A stretch of DNA of 60,000 nt, taken from assembly GCA_949358305.1 (NCBI GenBank), contig OX442320.1, positions 2,360,501 to 2,420,500 on the forward strand, in the 5' to 3' direction. The stretch's first letter is position 1; each line of letters begins with the position of its first letter. Below the pieces are notes generated by a model that saw nothing but the letters and a program-made list of their open reading frames with translations, had not been told where the DNA came from and did no database searches. Positions 39,301 through 48,894 of the stretch are shown here, piece by piece. Position numbers and translations under genes: made by a program. The DNA comes from Strigamia acuminata (lineage: Eukaryota > Arthropoda > Chilopoda > Geophilomorpha > Linotaeniidae).

Positions 39301-41377
39301 CGAAGTCCTTAAAGGTTGCGAAAACCTGCGATTTCTGGGCTAGTGGTATTATCCAGCAATAGCGTGTCGCGTCGTCGATGACGGTAAGGACGAAACGCGC
39401 TCCTCCAAACGATGGCACAGGGGCGGGCCCCCAAATATCCATGTGGAGAAGGTCCAAAGGCTTCGTAGTCGAGGGATTCGGATCAGGCTTATGAGAAGCT
39501 TTTGTCGATTTGGCTATTCTGCAGTCGTTGCAGGCCAATTCCCTGCTCACTTCCCCTGGTGACATTCCGTAAACTTGGTCGTTTGCGGCCAACAGCTTCA
39601 TTCCATTCGTATGAAGGTGGCCAAGACGGCTATGCCATAAGCCGGTGGCATCCTTGACGGAGGCTGGATTGGCGATGACCTTCTTTTTCGGTTGAGACGG
39701 GTTGCCGAGGGGAGGAAAGGAATTTGCATTTGGAATTGCAATAGGAATTAGGGCTGGAACGGTTGTTGGGATCGACTGCAAAGCACTCGCATAGGAAGGA
39801 GGAACGGTCAGGTCATTGTGGATTTGCGTGGGGATAGGAGGAGGTATCGGATTGGTCGGAATAGGAGCTTGTTGGTTCAGAATTTGCTTCGAAGTCTCAA
39901 CAATCGGCATTTCTATTCGAAAATCCGTGATCTCTCGCTGTTGGCCCTTTCCCCTTTTCGGTTTGGGGATTTTAATGAAATCCTCCTCGGTCGTTACGTA
40001 CATTTGCGCAGGTGGCGATGGAGTCGTCGGTTGTACGGTGGGAGAAACCGTCGTCGCAAATGTCGGTGTAGTACACAAACCGTCCACATAATATAACCCG
40101 CCCCTCTCCTTTGCACGGATGAGTGGGCTGCGAATGTCCGATTGATAAACATGTATCTCACTGTTGAAAATGTGGATGTGATGTCGTGCCTTGTCTATCT
40201 TCGAAACCGAAATCAAGTTTGCCTCGAAATTCGGCGCGTAAAGGACATTGGTCAAATTCACGGTGCATCGGGTCTTATCGATCGCCAGAAGAAGTCGAAC
40301 TGTTCCTTTGCCCGTGACTTGGGACTTTCCCTGTCCCAACTCGATGTCGAATGGAATGACATCGGTAAACTCAGTGAAACCTGCACGCACGTGAGAAACG
40401 TGATCTGTAGCGCCGCAATCCAGAATCCACTCATTGGATTGCATAAAATGAGCGACTGGACGTTGGATAAGCTGCGGCGCATTGACGAAAAATGTCCCCT
40501 CTCGGTGTGGATGCGAGCTTTCTCGGGGACGCGCGTTGTTGGCCTTCGCGGCAGCGTTCTTGTTGCGCCTGCGACTCTTGCTGCGTGACGATCGTTGCTG
40601 CAGTGAAGCCGCTGGTTGACCCTGTTGTTGACGGGGCGGACGTGGACATCGGTTCGCGTAATGTCCGAGCTGATCACAATTGAAACATTTCACCGTCGAA
40701 ATATCGCGAGGTCCGGATTTATTTCGGGGTCGGAATTGTCCTTTCATAGACGCGTGAGCTGATGATTGGCTCGTTCCGAGTAACCCGATGGATTTGAGCC
40801 GCATGTGCTCGGAAATCAATTGTTCGGCGACATCCTTCGGCGTAAACTGAGGGTCTGGCCAATGGTATATTGCGAAGGTCGCCTGAGCATATTCGGGCGG
40901 CAGACACTTCAGATACTGGTACGCGTGGTGAACCGGGCTAATAATCTCGTTGACATCGCTTAGTTGCCGCACGTAATTATCGACGCGGGCAATGAAGTCC
41001 GGCATATCTTCGCCAGGTTGGAGTTGGAGGCTGAGAAACTCCCAGCGCATCGCCGCTTGACGGGCTCTAGAGCTGGGCGCGTAGGTTTTCGCCAACTTGT
41101 CCCACGCCTCCTTTGGCGTGTTACAGGTTTCCAAAACAGTACGCTTGGCGGGGCTCACATGGATGTAGATGTGCCCTAACGCTTTATCTTTCTTGATCAT
41201 GAATCTGTCCAATTCCTTGGGCGTTAACGTGGCAATATGTTCCGCTTCCTTGTCCTCCGTCACGTGCCTCCAGAGCCCTTCCGATTTCAAAAGAAATTGC
41301 ATCGACAATCGCCATTGTTCATAATTGTCGACACCGAGAACCGGAATTAAGCTGTTCGAGTTGGCCGCTTTCTGCAT
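36356..41377 (-). CDS. gag-pol: Copia 2 Gag-Pol polyprotein
   Basis: 1673 residues from the ATG at 41377-41375. Domains in order are: Gag (MQFLLKSEGLW, MPDFIARVDNYVRQL), one CCHC knuckle CFNCDQLGHYANRC followed by a Gln/Arg/Lys-rich stretch, protease (ILDCGATDHV, with Cys after the catalytic Asp where Ser or Thr is usual), a Pro/Thr-rich insert of about 130 residues, integrase (LWHSRLGHL, CNDCRIAK, HMDIWGP, RTDRGGEF, NGTAERINRT), a long Pro/Ser-rich linker, then a block KWRFVGGDGECREWVREEHL before reverse transcriptase (CKWIFKLK, VKGAYLYG, LVYVDDIVV) and RNase H (TDASWASD, TMEAEFIAL). It is longer than usual for copia because of the two low-complexity linkers. All catalytic residues are visible. 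Confidence 0.94.
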   Translation of the reverse strand: MQKAANSNSLIPVLGVDNYEQWRLSMQFLLKSEGLWRHVTEDKEAEHIATLTPKELDRFMIKKDKALGHIYIHVSPAKRTVLETCNTPKEAWDKLAKTYAPSSRARQAAMRWEFLSLQLQPGEDMPDFIARVDNYVRQLSDVNEIISPVHHAYQYLKCLPPEYAQATFAIYHWPDPQFTPKDVAEQLISEHMRLKSIGLLGTSQSSAHASMKGQFRPRNKSGPRDISTVKCFNCDQLGHYANRCPRPPRQQQGQPAASLQQRSSRSKSRRRNKNAAAKANNARPRESSHPHREGTFFVNAPQLIQRPVAHFMQSNEWILDCGATDHVSHVRAGFTEFTDVIPFDIELGQGKSQVTGKGTVRLLLAIDKTRCTVNLTNVLYAPNFEANLISVSKIDKARHHIHIFNSEIHVYQSDIRSPLIRAKERGGLYYVDGLCTTPTFATTVSPTVQPTTPSPPAQMYVTTEEDFIKIPKPKRGKGQQREITDFRIEMPIVETSKQILNQQAPIPTNPIPPPIPTQIHNDLTVPPSYASALQSIPTTVPALIPIAIPNANSFPPLGNPSQPKKKVIANPASVKDATGLWHSRLGHLHTNGMKLLAANDQVYGMSPGEVSRELACNDCRIAKSTKASHKPDPNPSTTKPLDLLHMDIWGPAPVPSFGGARFVLTVIDDATRYCWIIPLAQKSQVFATFKDFVARVERIQDTQIKAIRTDRGGEFMSNEFLRYLQDKGIQGQRTNPSSPQMNGTAERINRTMADNFRAVLSETKLPEALWAELSVTFAYIKNRSPHSRLNNQVPYILWRQRALSLRHLRKVGSKCWVHYTAPGRKKLDPRAWEGYLVGYASGTRGYRIWNPTDNQVYESIHVKIDERQSYRKSIKISTQQPQQSFTGPGQQTVTFDDNLHYHQWPKGSDSEASEHSANDSERVSTASASMHTPLAFPHIHIPPPTTPERALLDLCATLPPGSASLRQSHHISYEEERDTDHDIREMDELSIYPETSEHVDASAEQSARPSPPTTPRTSAPPSPQRSAAPSLPRETPVPTPRFITTRRQQRVDDQAAQGLQIFDPDPNSPATARHTTHKWRFVGGDGECREWVREEHLRKDQKPGKILIDVYYFPTPKIRLRSYHDIEEYCMLNNIDYDPGLFFFGNLEHKLPTLPGVRHAAHLCRTEPASFAEIPKFNDAPKWREAIGEELDMFKEREIYKEVPRPPDTTILGCKWIFKLKTDAAGTVTRYRARLVAQGFYQTLGVDFDEVFSPVVNFILIRLFFCLLVVLRGWQDAHLDVKGAYLYGELKHKVYMRIPAGATCTDPNNVWLLLKSLYGLHQSGRQWFEKLDETLRALGFRRLPACNCVYVFGNTAVMLVYVDDIVVFYASDSVFKQLIRLISSKFDIVNLGPITKLLGVEFIRDAGRTFITQRAYIAKLVKKFGATTNNLVKTPVTPGTTLVRGSTENLDDFPYRSLIGSLLFLASRTRPDILYSVIALAQYNTCYNRTHIRALLQVLQYVANTAELCIELSGCSSSQLSAFTDASWASDPETSLSFGGYIVYVGNVPIGWSCRKQSTVACSTMEAEFIALVECVKEIFWLDSVYTEFPILNRLSRPIVYSDALASIQFTSNDIENAKTKHIRVKFHWLREWFTAGVFDLRKVAGEVNTADIFTKWLSSERLRSLISRIFRV

Positions 41378-42277
41378 CGTAGATCGATTCGCGAAGAGCG
41401 TAACACAACGCGAAAATCACACAGGCTCAGAGAGAGGCACTGAAATGTCGCACGAGATTGGAGCACTTTTCACAATTCGGAGCACTTCACTGCACGATTC
41501 CCTCGGTGTTCGATGCGAAAAACCACAAATTGGGCAATTCCTTCTGAAGGAATCAAATAACCTCCGGTTGCCAGTCTGAGAGGGTCCGATCGGCTTCCTG
41601 GAGCCGCGGGAAACCTCACTTGTACCGCGACAAGCACAACCGGAGAATACGTGTAAGCGTGATCGGACTCGATCGAAGAGCAAACACGATTCTAAAGGAA
41701 CCCCCAAAAGCCTTAAATTTATCTTAAGATTAACAATGGTATTTCGACAGAAGGAGAAATAGGTGAATCGATCGCGGTTGCGATCCTCGTGCAAATGAAG
41801 GCACGGCGCAGTTTTCTCGAAAAACTGGAAAAAACGCAAATTCGGATTGAAAAATCCGAATTTCTTCTCGATAAATCGAGGCTCTTCGTCCGGAAAATAA
41901 TAGATCGACGATACTGTGCATACGCCGGGGTATACACAGCAGAATTCGATCCGTTTCTCGTTGAAAAGTGTCACTTCGACACTGGCGAAAGGAAAATCGA
42001 CGAATAATCTGAAAATATAAAATATTTCTCTCGAAATTCGCGAATCCCGCGTAATTTCGGAGAAAATTAGACAAATGTTGATGTGATTGACGACCCTGGT
42101 CGTCTGTGAACGTCGGTAGGACGTCGGCGTCGTAGGCGAGACGAAAATCGAGACAAAATGGCCGCCGAAAATCTGAAAATAAAAATATCGGCGCAAATTC
42201 GCGAATTTTGCGAAAAAGCGTCGAAAGATCAGGTAAATAGAACGGTTGTTCACTGAACAACCACCCTCTGCTACCAA

Positions 42278-42805
42278 TGTAGACAGAGAATGCGCAAAAT
42301 ATCGGTTATCACCGATTGGAAGCGTGTTTGGAGCCGCGCTACACGCGCGGACGGCGGCGATACGATCCGTATCGCTTGCAAACAAAGTGCGCGACGTAAG
42401 GTCGCTTATACGCACTGTGGGCTGCTCTAAAGCAATGAATAGACCCAACACAATGTCAAAAATATATAAAACACTTTATAAAACGAAATATACATTACAA
42501 AACAGGTGGAAAATATCCAAGGAGCTGGAATCAAAGGATCGCGCCATCTTGGATTTATGGATACAGTGATAAGGGCACCCTGGTGCCGGAAATTAACATT
42601 AGGTGTGAACAAATCATTGAATTGGAGAACAAATCATAGTCTAAAAGGTACAGGAGTATGGAATTACATACGGGACAGCGCAAAACGAATAGTAACATCG
42701 AAATCAATCAAATAATGACAAGAATACGCTGTATACCTAAACATAATGGGAAATCTAGGAAATAACGAATATATTCATCGATACAAATTGGTCTTTTGAC
42801 CAACA
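42278..42805 (-). repeat. Copia 2 5' LTR (right copy)
   Basis: 528-bp direct repeat of 35619-36146. About 870 bp lie between this LTR and the polyprotein start (41378-42277); this leader, on the minus strand, contains the initiator tRNA-Met primer site at its left edge by the LTR and no other gene. Confidence 0.92.
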
Positions 42806-42810
42806 AGAAT

Positions 42811-44308
42811 TGCTGTGAGAAATGAGAATGAGAATCCATTCCAGAAATTGATATTTCTTATCCGCGACTGGGAGAACATTAAATCCCACACATTTGGATT
42901 TATTGGCGGCAAAGAGTATTTAGACACTTGGCTCGTCGATTACAATGCAAACCAAGATTCGAAACAAACGATTAAACCTGAAACAAATAACATCCAGAAT
43001 TTGAGATCAACTTTCAGACAACTACAATGTTTCCTCATGCCTCATCCGGGCCAAAGCGTTTGGTTTGTTGGAAACTTCAAGGGAGAACTCTGCCTGCTCG
43101 ATCCATTTTTTCTTGACTATTTAAACGAATTCATCTCGAACGTTGTGGCCAACATCGAAGCGAACACTTCGCTTCGAACCGCGCAGGATTCATTCACGTT
43201 TATCGAAGACTACTTTAAGGCGGTAAGCGATGCCGAAATGCCGAAAGCAGAAGCCCATTTTAATTTACAAGTGAAAAGCCACAACGTCAGGGCGGTGGAG
43301 CTGGCCCAAAAGAAATATGATGAATTGATGGACGAGTTTGGACAACCCGTCAGCAAGTTCAGCGACGGTCACGAACAAGCGGTCAGAGAAACCGTGGAGT
43401 ACTTCTTGAGTTTACCGAAGCTGGATCAGAACAGGAGTAATCAAGAATTCGTGAAGAAATTAAAGAGCGCCCTTAACAAAGATGGTGAACTTAAGTTTGA
43501 AGTGAACCTAGAAAAAGAAGTCAGGAAGAATTCACGGGTGTTTGGGTACGTGTCAATGACCGGAGGAACAGCCATCACTGTATGTGCCGGTGCCGTTTAC
43601 GTTTCTACCGTAGCGATGGGTGTGGCCTGTGCTGCTACTGGCATCGGTGGATTAGTATTGATCGGTATTGGAGGTGCTTGTTTGATTGCCAGTAAGAGAA
43701 AGAAGTTGTTGCGAGGTCTGAAGATCGTATTTAAGGACAGAAAAGCCAAGTTTCAGCCGACCGAAAACGATTCGGCAGCTGCAGACCAAAATGATTGTCC
43801 TGAAAACTGCAATGATTCTCCACCTGCTGACGCTCAAACGGATCCTTTACCTGCCAATAACAGAAAGAAGGTGTGGGAATTTGTGAAGATGGTATTTAAG
43901 GTCAGAATAGCGAAGTTTCAGCAGACCGAAAACAATTTGGCAGCTGCAGAACAAAATGATTGTCCTGAAAACTCCAATGATTCTCCACCTGCTGCCAATA
44001 ATCAAAGTGTTGCTTCACCTGCCAGTATTGAAAGTGGTTCTCCACCTGTCTATCAACAAAATGAAGCTTTGGATGCTTTCAGTTTGCCACCCGGAGCTGG
44101 AGACGAAGGTGTTGTTAGTGCTGCTCAAGTTGGCAATCCAGTGGTTCGGTTGTTCAATCAAATTAGTGTCAGTTCTGTTGATAAGAAAAATGTTTTCAAT
44201 TTTGTTTTGATTGTAATAGTTGTTTGCTTGCTGTTTCCATTGCCTGTTGGCGTAATTGTTAGTGCTTTAATGGCACCACTGTGGTATTATGCGATAAAAT
44301 TCGTTTAG
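42811..44308 (+). CDS. Atlastin/GBP-like GTPase gene 2, 3' part
   Basis: Continues the frame broken at 35618; the first in-frame ATG here is 42815. It starts just before the G4 motif LIRDW, followed by a GFIGGKEYLDTW segment parallel to FAGGRQYVENF in gene 1, the helical domain, and a hydrophobic hairpin (GTAITVCAGAVYVS…LVLIGIGGACLIAS). A soluble segment of two tandem copies of about 50 residues follows (each with K(V/I)RxAKFQ-TEN…AAA-QNDCPEN-NDSPP). The protein ends with a second hydrophobic stretch (FVLIVIVVCLLFPLPVGVIV). Codon use is AT-rich, unlike gene 1. This half has no start signal of its own and is probably a pseudogene fragment in this haplotype. Confidence 0.82.
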
Positions 44309-44667
44309 TTTTCACTTATTTACTCTGGATGCAGTGTTCAGTTACACTTTCTCTAGACCCGGTGCCAGTCTTCAATGCTATCTGAATCAGTGCTGCTCAG
44401 AGTGCGGTCCATGGACCACCGGTGGTATGTAATTGTAAACCCAATGCATAATACATACGGTATTCTAATTAGAGGCCGTCCACAAATTACGTAACGCACC
44501 AAGGGGGAGGGGTAGGAAGTTTCAAATTTTGTTACGAGTCATTACTAAGGGAGAGGGGCTTTCAAATTTGTTACGTTCCATGTAAAATTTTTTTTACATT
44601 TTTAATAATCAAAATATAAGCATTTTTTATACGATTTTTGGAAAATTTAAAAGGGGATTTCAATTGT

Positions 44668-44873
44668 TGTTGTGTTTTGACTTGTATGATTGATGCTTGA
44701 TTGTTATTGTAAAGAGGTGACTCTTAAATTGTTGTCGTGGTTGCGTTAGCAACCACGTTTGAATAAATTAGTTGTTGTGAAAATGTGTAAATGAGTAGTT
44801 CATTTTCTGGGCCTCTCCTAGATGGTCAGGCCTAGGACATACTTAGTATTTTAGAACGTTGAAGAATACTAAA
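44668..44873 (+). repeat. Miniature element 5' LTR
   Basis: 206-bp direct repeat of 46636-46841, with no difference noticed. Confidence 0.88.
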
Positions 44874-45473
44874 TTGGCGCAGTCGATCAAGGAGACGACG
44901 TGCATGCGTGAGAAGCGCACGAATTAAAGAAAGAAAATTAAAAGTAAACAACCTTCCTGTTTTAACAAGTTTCGAACGTTGGACGTTCGTTTTGACAAGA
45001 TTGGAACATTGGACGTTCCAAAGTGCTGTGCCGAGTAGACAAGCGCTGGTTTCGAGTTTTCATTTGCCTGAACTGGTGAGTAGAGCTGTTAATTATCCGT
45101 GAGCAGCGGTAATTCGTTGGCGTTTGGACTTTTGCCGATGTTGCGACGTGAGTGTGACATATTTGCGATCATTCTTCGAGGCGCCGAAGTGAGTTTTCGA
45201 CGCCGTGTGACTCGACTGGAGTTCAACTACCCATCGTGTGTGTGTGGACAAGTAGTTCACACATAGCTGACTCTGGCTGGGTCAGTTGTGGGACGTTTTC
45301 TTGCGAGTAGCAAGGAGGACAGTCGTTGTTGTGTGGTCGACATTCGGGTGCTGTTTTGGTGCAAGGAGCATCGCCTGCAGTGTGCCCTGGTGTGGTCAGT
45401 ATAGTTGAATTAGTTTTTCAATTCAATTCGGCTACTTGTTTCTTTATTTTTTTTGTTGCAACATTTTTTCAAC

Positions 45474-46523
45474 ATGGCGGCTCCAAGAATGGTATTGGGC
45501 CACAGAGTGTTGTTTGCCCATCATTCATGCGTGGGGGGAAGGAATGGTTTGTCCCCTGCGCATCGTTTTCTTGCACGCCACTTTTGTACGCATCTGCAAT
45601 CTGCGGCGATCAAGGTGGATTGTGTGGTTTCTGCCTCTAAAATGGCGGATGCAGATGCCACAAAAGTTTGGTGGGCCGCTGACGTCTTGGGCAAGAAAGG
45701 GACAGTATTGTATGAAGTAATGGACATTGAAACTGGACTCAAGCATGTGCGCCATGTAAATCAACTCAGGGCTCGTGTGAGGAGTGTGGTGGTTCCTGAT
45801 CGTGTGGTGACAAGTGAGCCGTTGAGGAGCATCTCACCGATTAAAGAACGAGTTGCACCGGAGTTGGTGGTGTCTACGCCTGCAGATGAGCAGTGGATGC
45901 TCATGGAAACGCCAGCGATGCCTGAGTTGCCTTCTTCCTCGTCATCGGGAGAACTCGCTGTTGAACAAGTTGACGTTGCTAATCAATTTTTCATTGCAGA
46001 CATAGCACGTTGCATGTTGTTGGATTTGGAGGATGAAATGATTCCCCCGGTTCCTCCTCCAACAGCAGTTGAAAGAATCCTAGATGGAAGACGTTTGAGT
46101 GTGTGTTTGGAGCGTCTGGATGAGAGATCTCCAGAACTAATGCAAAATCGTGTCAACGTTGCGAGAGAGTCGCTTGATGTGCTCAGGGTGAACCTCGGGG
46201 ATCGGCGGCAGGAGCTGGGCGCCCCTGAAGTCGACGCACAGCGTGAGCTGGAAGCCCCTGGTGTCGACTCACAGCCGGAGCTGGACGCCCCTGATGTCGA
46301 CTCACCTCCGGAGTCTGATGAGATCGTCTCTACAGACGATTCGACCCCCCCTTTGCAAGTTGATGAACAGCCGGAGATCCCGTCGACCTCGAGCGGACGT
46401 TCGGCGCGAAACAGATGGCTTCCAGCTAGGCTGAGAGATCCCAACATAATTTTGACCTCAACCAGTAAAAAGAGAAAAAAAGGACCCAAATATTTTGAGA
46501 GTGAACACAACAGTCGAATATGA
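45474..46523 (+). CDS. Integrase C-terminal-tail-like ORF of the miniature LTR element
   Basis: 349 residues from ATG 45474 (frame open from a TTG at 45453). After about 55 residues without recognisable features, KVWWAADVLGKKGTVLYEV…HVRHVNQLRARV resembles the small C-terminal domain of gypsy-type integrases, normally ending in 'HVDQLR'. The rest is an acidic tail with three near-tandem units of E(A)P-V-DSQ-EL (about residues 245-285) and ends PARLRDPNI…KKRKKGPKYF. Protease, reverse transcriptase and catalytic integrase are all missing. It may be a passive relic or may still dock on an intact partner's machinery. Confidence 0.6.
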   Translation: MAAPRMVLGHRVLFAHHSCVGGRNGLSPAHRFLARHFCTHLQSAAIKVDCVVSASKMADADATKVWWAADVLGKKGTVLYEVMDIETGLKHVRHVNQLRARVRSVVVPDRVVTSEPLRSISPIKERVAPELVVSTPADEQWMLMETPAMPELPSSSSSGELAVEQVDVANQFFIADIARCMLLDLEDEMIPPVPPPTAVERILDGRRLSVCLERLDERSPELMQNRVNVARESLDVLRVNLGDRRQELGAPEVDAQRELEAPGVDSQPELDAPDVDSPPESDEIVSTDDSTPPLQVDEQPEIPSTSSGRSARNRWLPARLRDPNIILTSTSKKRKKGPKYFESEHNSRI

Positions 46524-46635
46524 GAATTTTGTGTTTTATTTAATTTGAATTTACACTGTTAAAATTTTGGCTTTATTTATTAATGTGAAAATGCATGATT
46601 TTGTTAAAGATGTGTAATTACAAATTGGGGAGTGA

Positions 46636-46841
46636 TGTTGTGTTTTGACTTGTATGATTGATGCTTGATTGTTATTGTAAAGAGGTGACTCTTAAATTGT
46701 TGTCGTGGTTGCGTTAGCAACCACGTTTGAATAAATTAGTTGTTGTGAAAATGTGTAAATGAGTAGTTCATTTTCTGGGCCTCTCCTAGATGGTCAGGCC
46801 TAGGACATACTTAGTATTTTAGAACGTTGAAGAATACTAAA
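46636..46841 (+). repeat. Miniature element 3' LTR
   Basis: 206-bp copy of 44668-44873, followed by ATTGT (46842-46846). Confidence 0.88.
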
Positions 46842-47118
46842 ATTGTGATACATAATTAGGGTGGGGGTTCCGGAATTTGTTTATGACCATGTTATAGAGG
46901 GGGTAGGGGGTCTAAAAATCCCAAATTTGGCGTTAAGTAATTTATGAACGGTCCCTGAATGAAAATATACGGCTTTTTTGTACCACTTTGGCTAATGATC
47001 AAATTATCTGTGAGAACTTTGAAATTCTCGTAATAAATTATCTTCAAATTTATCTGAAATTAAATGAAATTTATGAGCCACGTGTAAAAAAGAGGCTGCG
47101 CCGGTGAAACGTCCAAAT

Positions 47119-47909
47119 CTGGCGGCGGGGTCGACTAATCGGCCGTCGTCCGTCGGACGCCGGTCGTCGCTAAAAACGACTAATCGACCGTTGTCCGTTG
47201 GCAAAAGTTGACCAATCGGCCGTTGGCCGTCGGTACGAGTGGTGAACTGTGCGAGAGGAATTGTTTTTAATTTTTGTTTTTGTTTTTATTTGTTTTTTGT
47301 AGTGCATTATCGAGCTGTTTAATAGATTTGTAGTTTGATTTTAGTTGGATATTGTTTTGGTTGCAAATTTGTATACTAAATTGATGTTGAGTATGCAGTA
47401 ATTGGTTGATAATAAGTTTAAATGTTTTATAATGTGCTGAAATTGATAGTAAATTGCCAGATTTGGCTAAAATAAGTGGAAATTTATCATAAAATCAAAT
47501 TTGCAACAAGATTAACATTAGCTGCATTGCACCAGAACCACCAACACCCAAAAACACACGTAAAGTGTATTCGATCATGGACTGGAACCCCGGAACCACA
47601 AATCTATTAAACAGCTCGATAATGAACTACAAAAAACAAATAAAAACAAAAACAAAAATCAAAAACAAATTCCTCTCGCACAATTCACCCACGGACACAA
47701 TATTGTGTCCGTGATTCACCACTCGTACCGACGGACGACGGCCGATTGGTCAACTTTTGCGACGTCCGACGGACGACGGCCATTTAGATTTGGAGTAAAA
47801 ACCGACGTCCGACGTCCGACGGACGACAGCCGACGGACAACGGTCGATTAGTCGTTTTTAGCGACGTCCGGCGTCCGACGGACGACGGCCAATTAGTCGA
47901 CCCCCCCAG
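47119..47909. mobile_element. Fold-back element with long inverted arms and GTCCGACGGACGAC subrepeats
   Basis: The left arm (47119-about 47335) is the inverted complement of the right arm (about 47600-47909): 'GGGGTCGACTAATCGGCCGTCGTCCGTCGG' at the left end is matched by its complement at the right end, and 'gagaggaattgtttttaatttttg…cattatcgagctgtttaatag' likewise further in. The outer parts consist of repeated CGACGTCCGACGGACGACGG-type units, more numerous on the right. A 24-nt perfect palindrome is centred at about 47702 (CGGACACAATATTGTGTCCG at its core). No frame is present. Ends are placed to within a few bases and no clear target duplication is seen. Confidence 0.72.
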
Positions 47910-48129
47910 CAATTGTTTTGTGCCCTAAAGTTTCCTAAAAAAGGTTTTTCTCTTATTGCATAAAGATATATGTTGCATAATAATGATTATAATAATAGAA
48001 AACACTAATATTTTAGGACTTTATGTATTCGGAATGAATTTTGTATTTTACACATTTCCGATTTTAATGTAAATTTTTTAACAAAATCATATTTGTACAC
48101 TTGTTATCAAAAGACAATTAAAAATATAA

Positions 48130-48562
48130 AACAGCCAACATGTCCTGACTGTAAAATGTCTTAGCACGAGCAGTCTTATCTCGCCAAACAAACGCACGAT
48201 TGTTTATTTTGTGATTGCTGTCTGGATTAGAGTTACAATATGCCACCACTAGATGCCAACAAACACAAGAGAGGCATTAACTGCATATCCCAATCTGCAA
48301 ACAGCGGTTTGGTTTCATCATCTTGCAGCTGGCACCTCATTGCCGCAAAGTGACTCACTTCCTTTCTGCTTTTTTTAACTCTTAAACTTTAAATTACTAA
48401 GCAAACATTTCGTTATAAGTTCCAAGAATTTCTCCTCATGTGACATTTAACATGTTGGTACCCGTCTAAAGAATGCTAAGTTCCAACTACCCTAACTAAA
48501 TCAAGTCTTCTTTTTACCGAACAAGCAGAAAAATGGCTGACGGGACATTGTACTCTCCACTT
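48130..48562 (+). pseudogene. Remnant of a third atlastin-like gene: 5' flank plus first ten codons
   Basis: Sequence from about 48130 follows that before atlastin-like gene 2 block by block ('tctggattagagtt', 'ccaccactagatgcca', 'tccaagaatttct', 'acccgtctaaagaatg'), ending in AAAAATGGCTGACGGG at 48531. The start codon at 48533 is followed by ten codons (MADGTLYSPL) and then by an inverted-repeat element beginning GGGGGCCGTCC. The rest of the gene is absent from the window. Confidence 0.65.
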
Positions 48563-48850
48563 GGGGGCCGTCCATAAATTACGTAACGCCCGAAGGGGGG
48601 GGGAGGGGGTTTCAAATTTTGTTATGGGTTGTTACGACAGGGAGGGGGGGGGGTTCTTTTATTGTTTCAATTCATTATTATTGTAAATTTTACATTTTTA
48701 CATTTTTTTTTTACATTTTTAAAAATTCTTTTAAATTTTTGTAAAAAATTTTAAATTTTTGTAAAAAATTTTAAATTTTTGTAAAAAATTTTAAATTTTT
48801 GTAAAAAATTTTAAATTTTTGTAAAAAAATTTAAATTTTTGTAAAAAATG
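48563..48850. mobile_element. GGGGCCGTCC-family element, truncated, with 20-bp tandem repeats
   Basis: Begins GGGGGCCGTCCATAAATTACG and the usual G-runs. It then runs into a roughly 20-bp tandem repeat (AATTTTAAATTTTTGTAAAA-like, about six copies, 48728-48850). I find no matching right end, so it is probably truncated. A similar A/T tandem array fills the relative at 55889. Confidence 0.55.
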
Positions 48851-48894
48851 CCCATACATTTTGTTTTTCAATTTTAATATGAAATATTCATTAG

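Larger units (their letters stand above)
35619..42805 (-). mobile_element. Copia 2: intact copia-type LTR retrotransposon in atlastin-like gene 2
   Basis: LTRs of 528 bp (35619-36146 and 42278-42805) read TGTAGAC...CCAACA and are flanked by AGAAT (35614-35618 and 42806-42810). The element is on the minus strand; next to the right-hand LTR the minus strand reads TGGTAGCAGAGG, the initiator tRNA-Met primer site, and near the left LTR the minus strand has GAAGAGGGGATT. One unbroken polyprotein of 1673 residues fills it. No differences between the LTRs were seen, so the insertion is very recent and may be polymorphic in the species. Confidence 0.95.
44668..46841 (+). mobile_element. Miniature LTR retrotransposon with integrase-tail ORF
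   Basis: 206-bp LTRs (44668-44873 and 46636-46841) begin TGTTGTG and end ACTAAA, flanked by the 5-bp duplication ATTGT (44663-44667 and 46842-46846). TGGCGCAGTCG directly after the left LTR (44875) matches the 3' end of a tRNA-Ser, and GGGGAGTGA precedes the right LTR. The whole element is only 2174 bp. Its single ORF keeps the C-terminal end of a gypsy-type integrase, so it is an internally deleted derivative of a larger element that still seems to have moved. Confidence 0.88.
44472..46955. mobile_element. Inverted-repeat element (GGGGCCGTCCATAAATTACG family), expanded by an LTR insertion
   Basis: Left end GAGGCCGTCCACAAATTACG and right end, inverted, GGGACCGTTCATAAATTACT are diverged copies of a terminal repeat that also bounds 54403-54795 and 55889-56331. 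G-runs follow each end. Without the inner LTR element it is about 310 bp. Ends of intact relatives have 3-bp target duplications (ATA, TAA), which with the G-rich ends suggests PIF/Harbinger-type mobilisation; here the flanks (TTA, TGA) no longer match well. Confidence 0.65.

Noticed and set aside
48728-48850. CRISPR-like regular repeats
   Set aside because: Head-to-tail A/T-rich repeats without spacers, inside a MITE of a eukaryotic genome.
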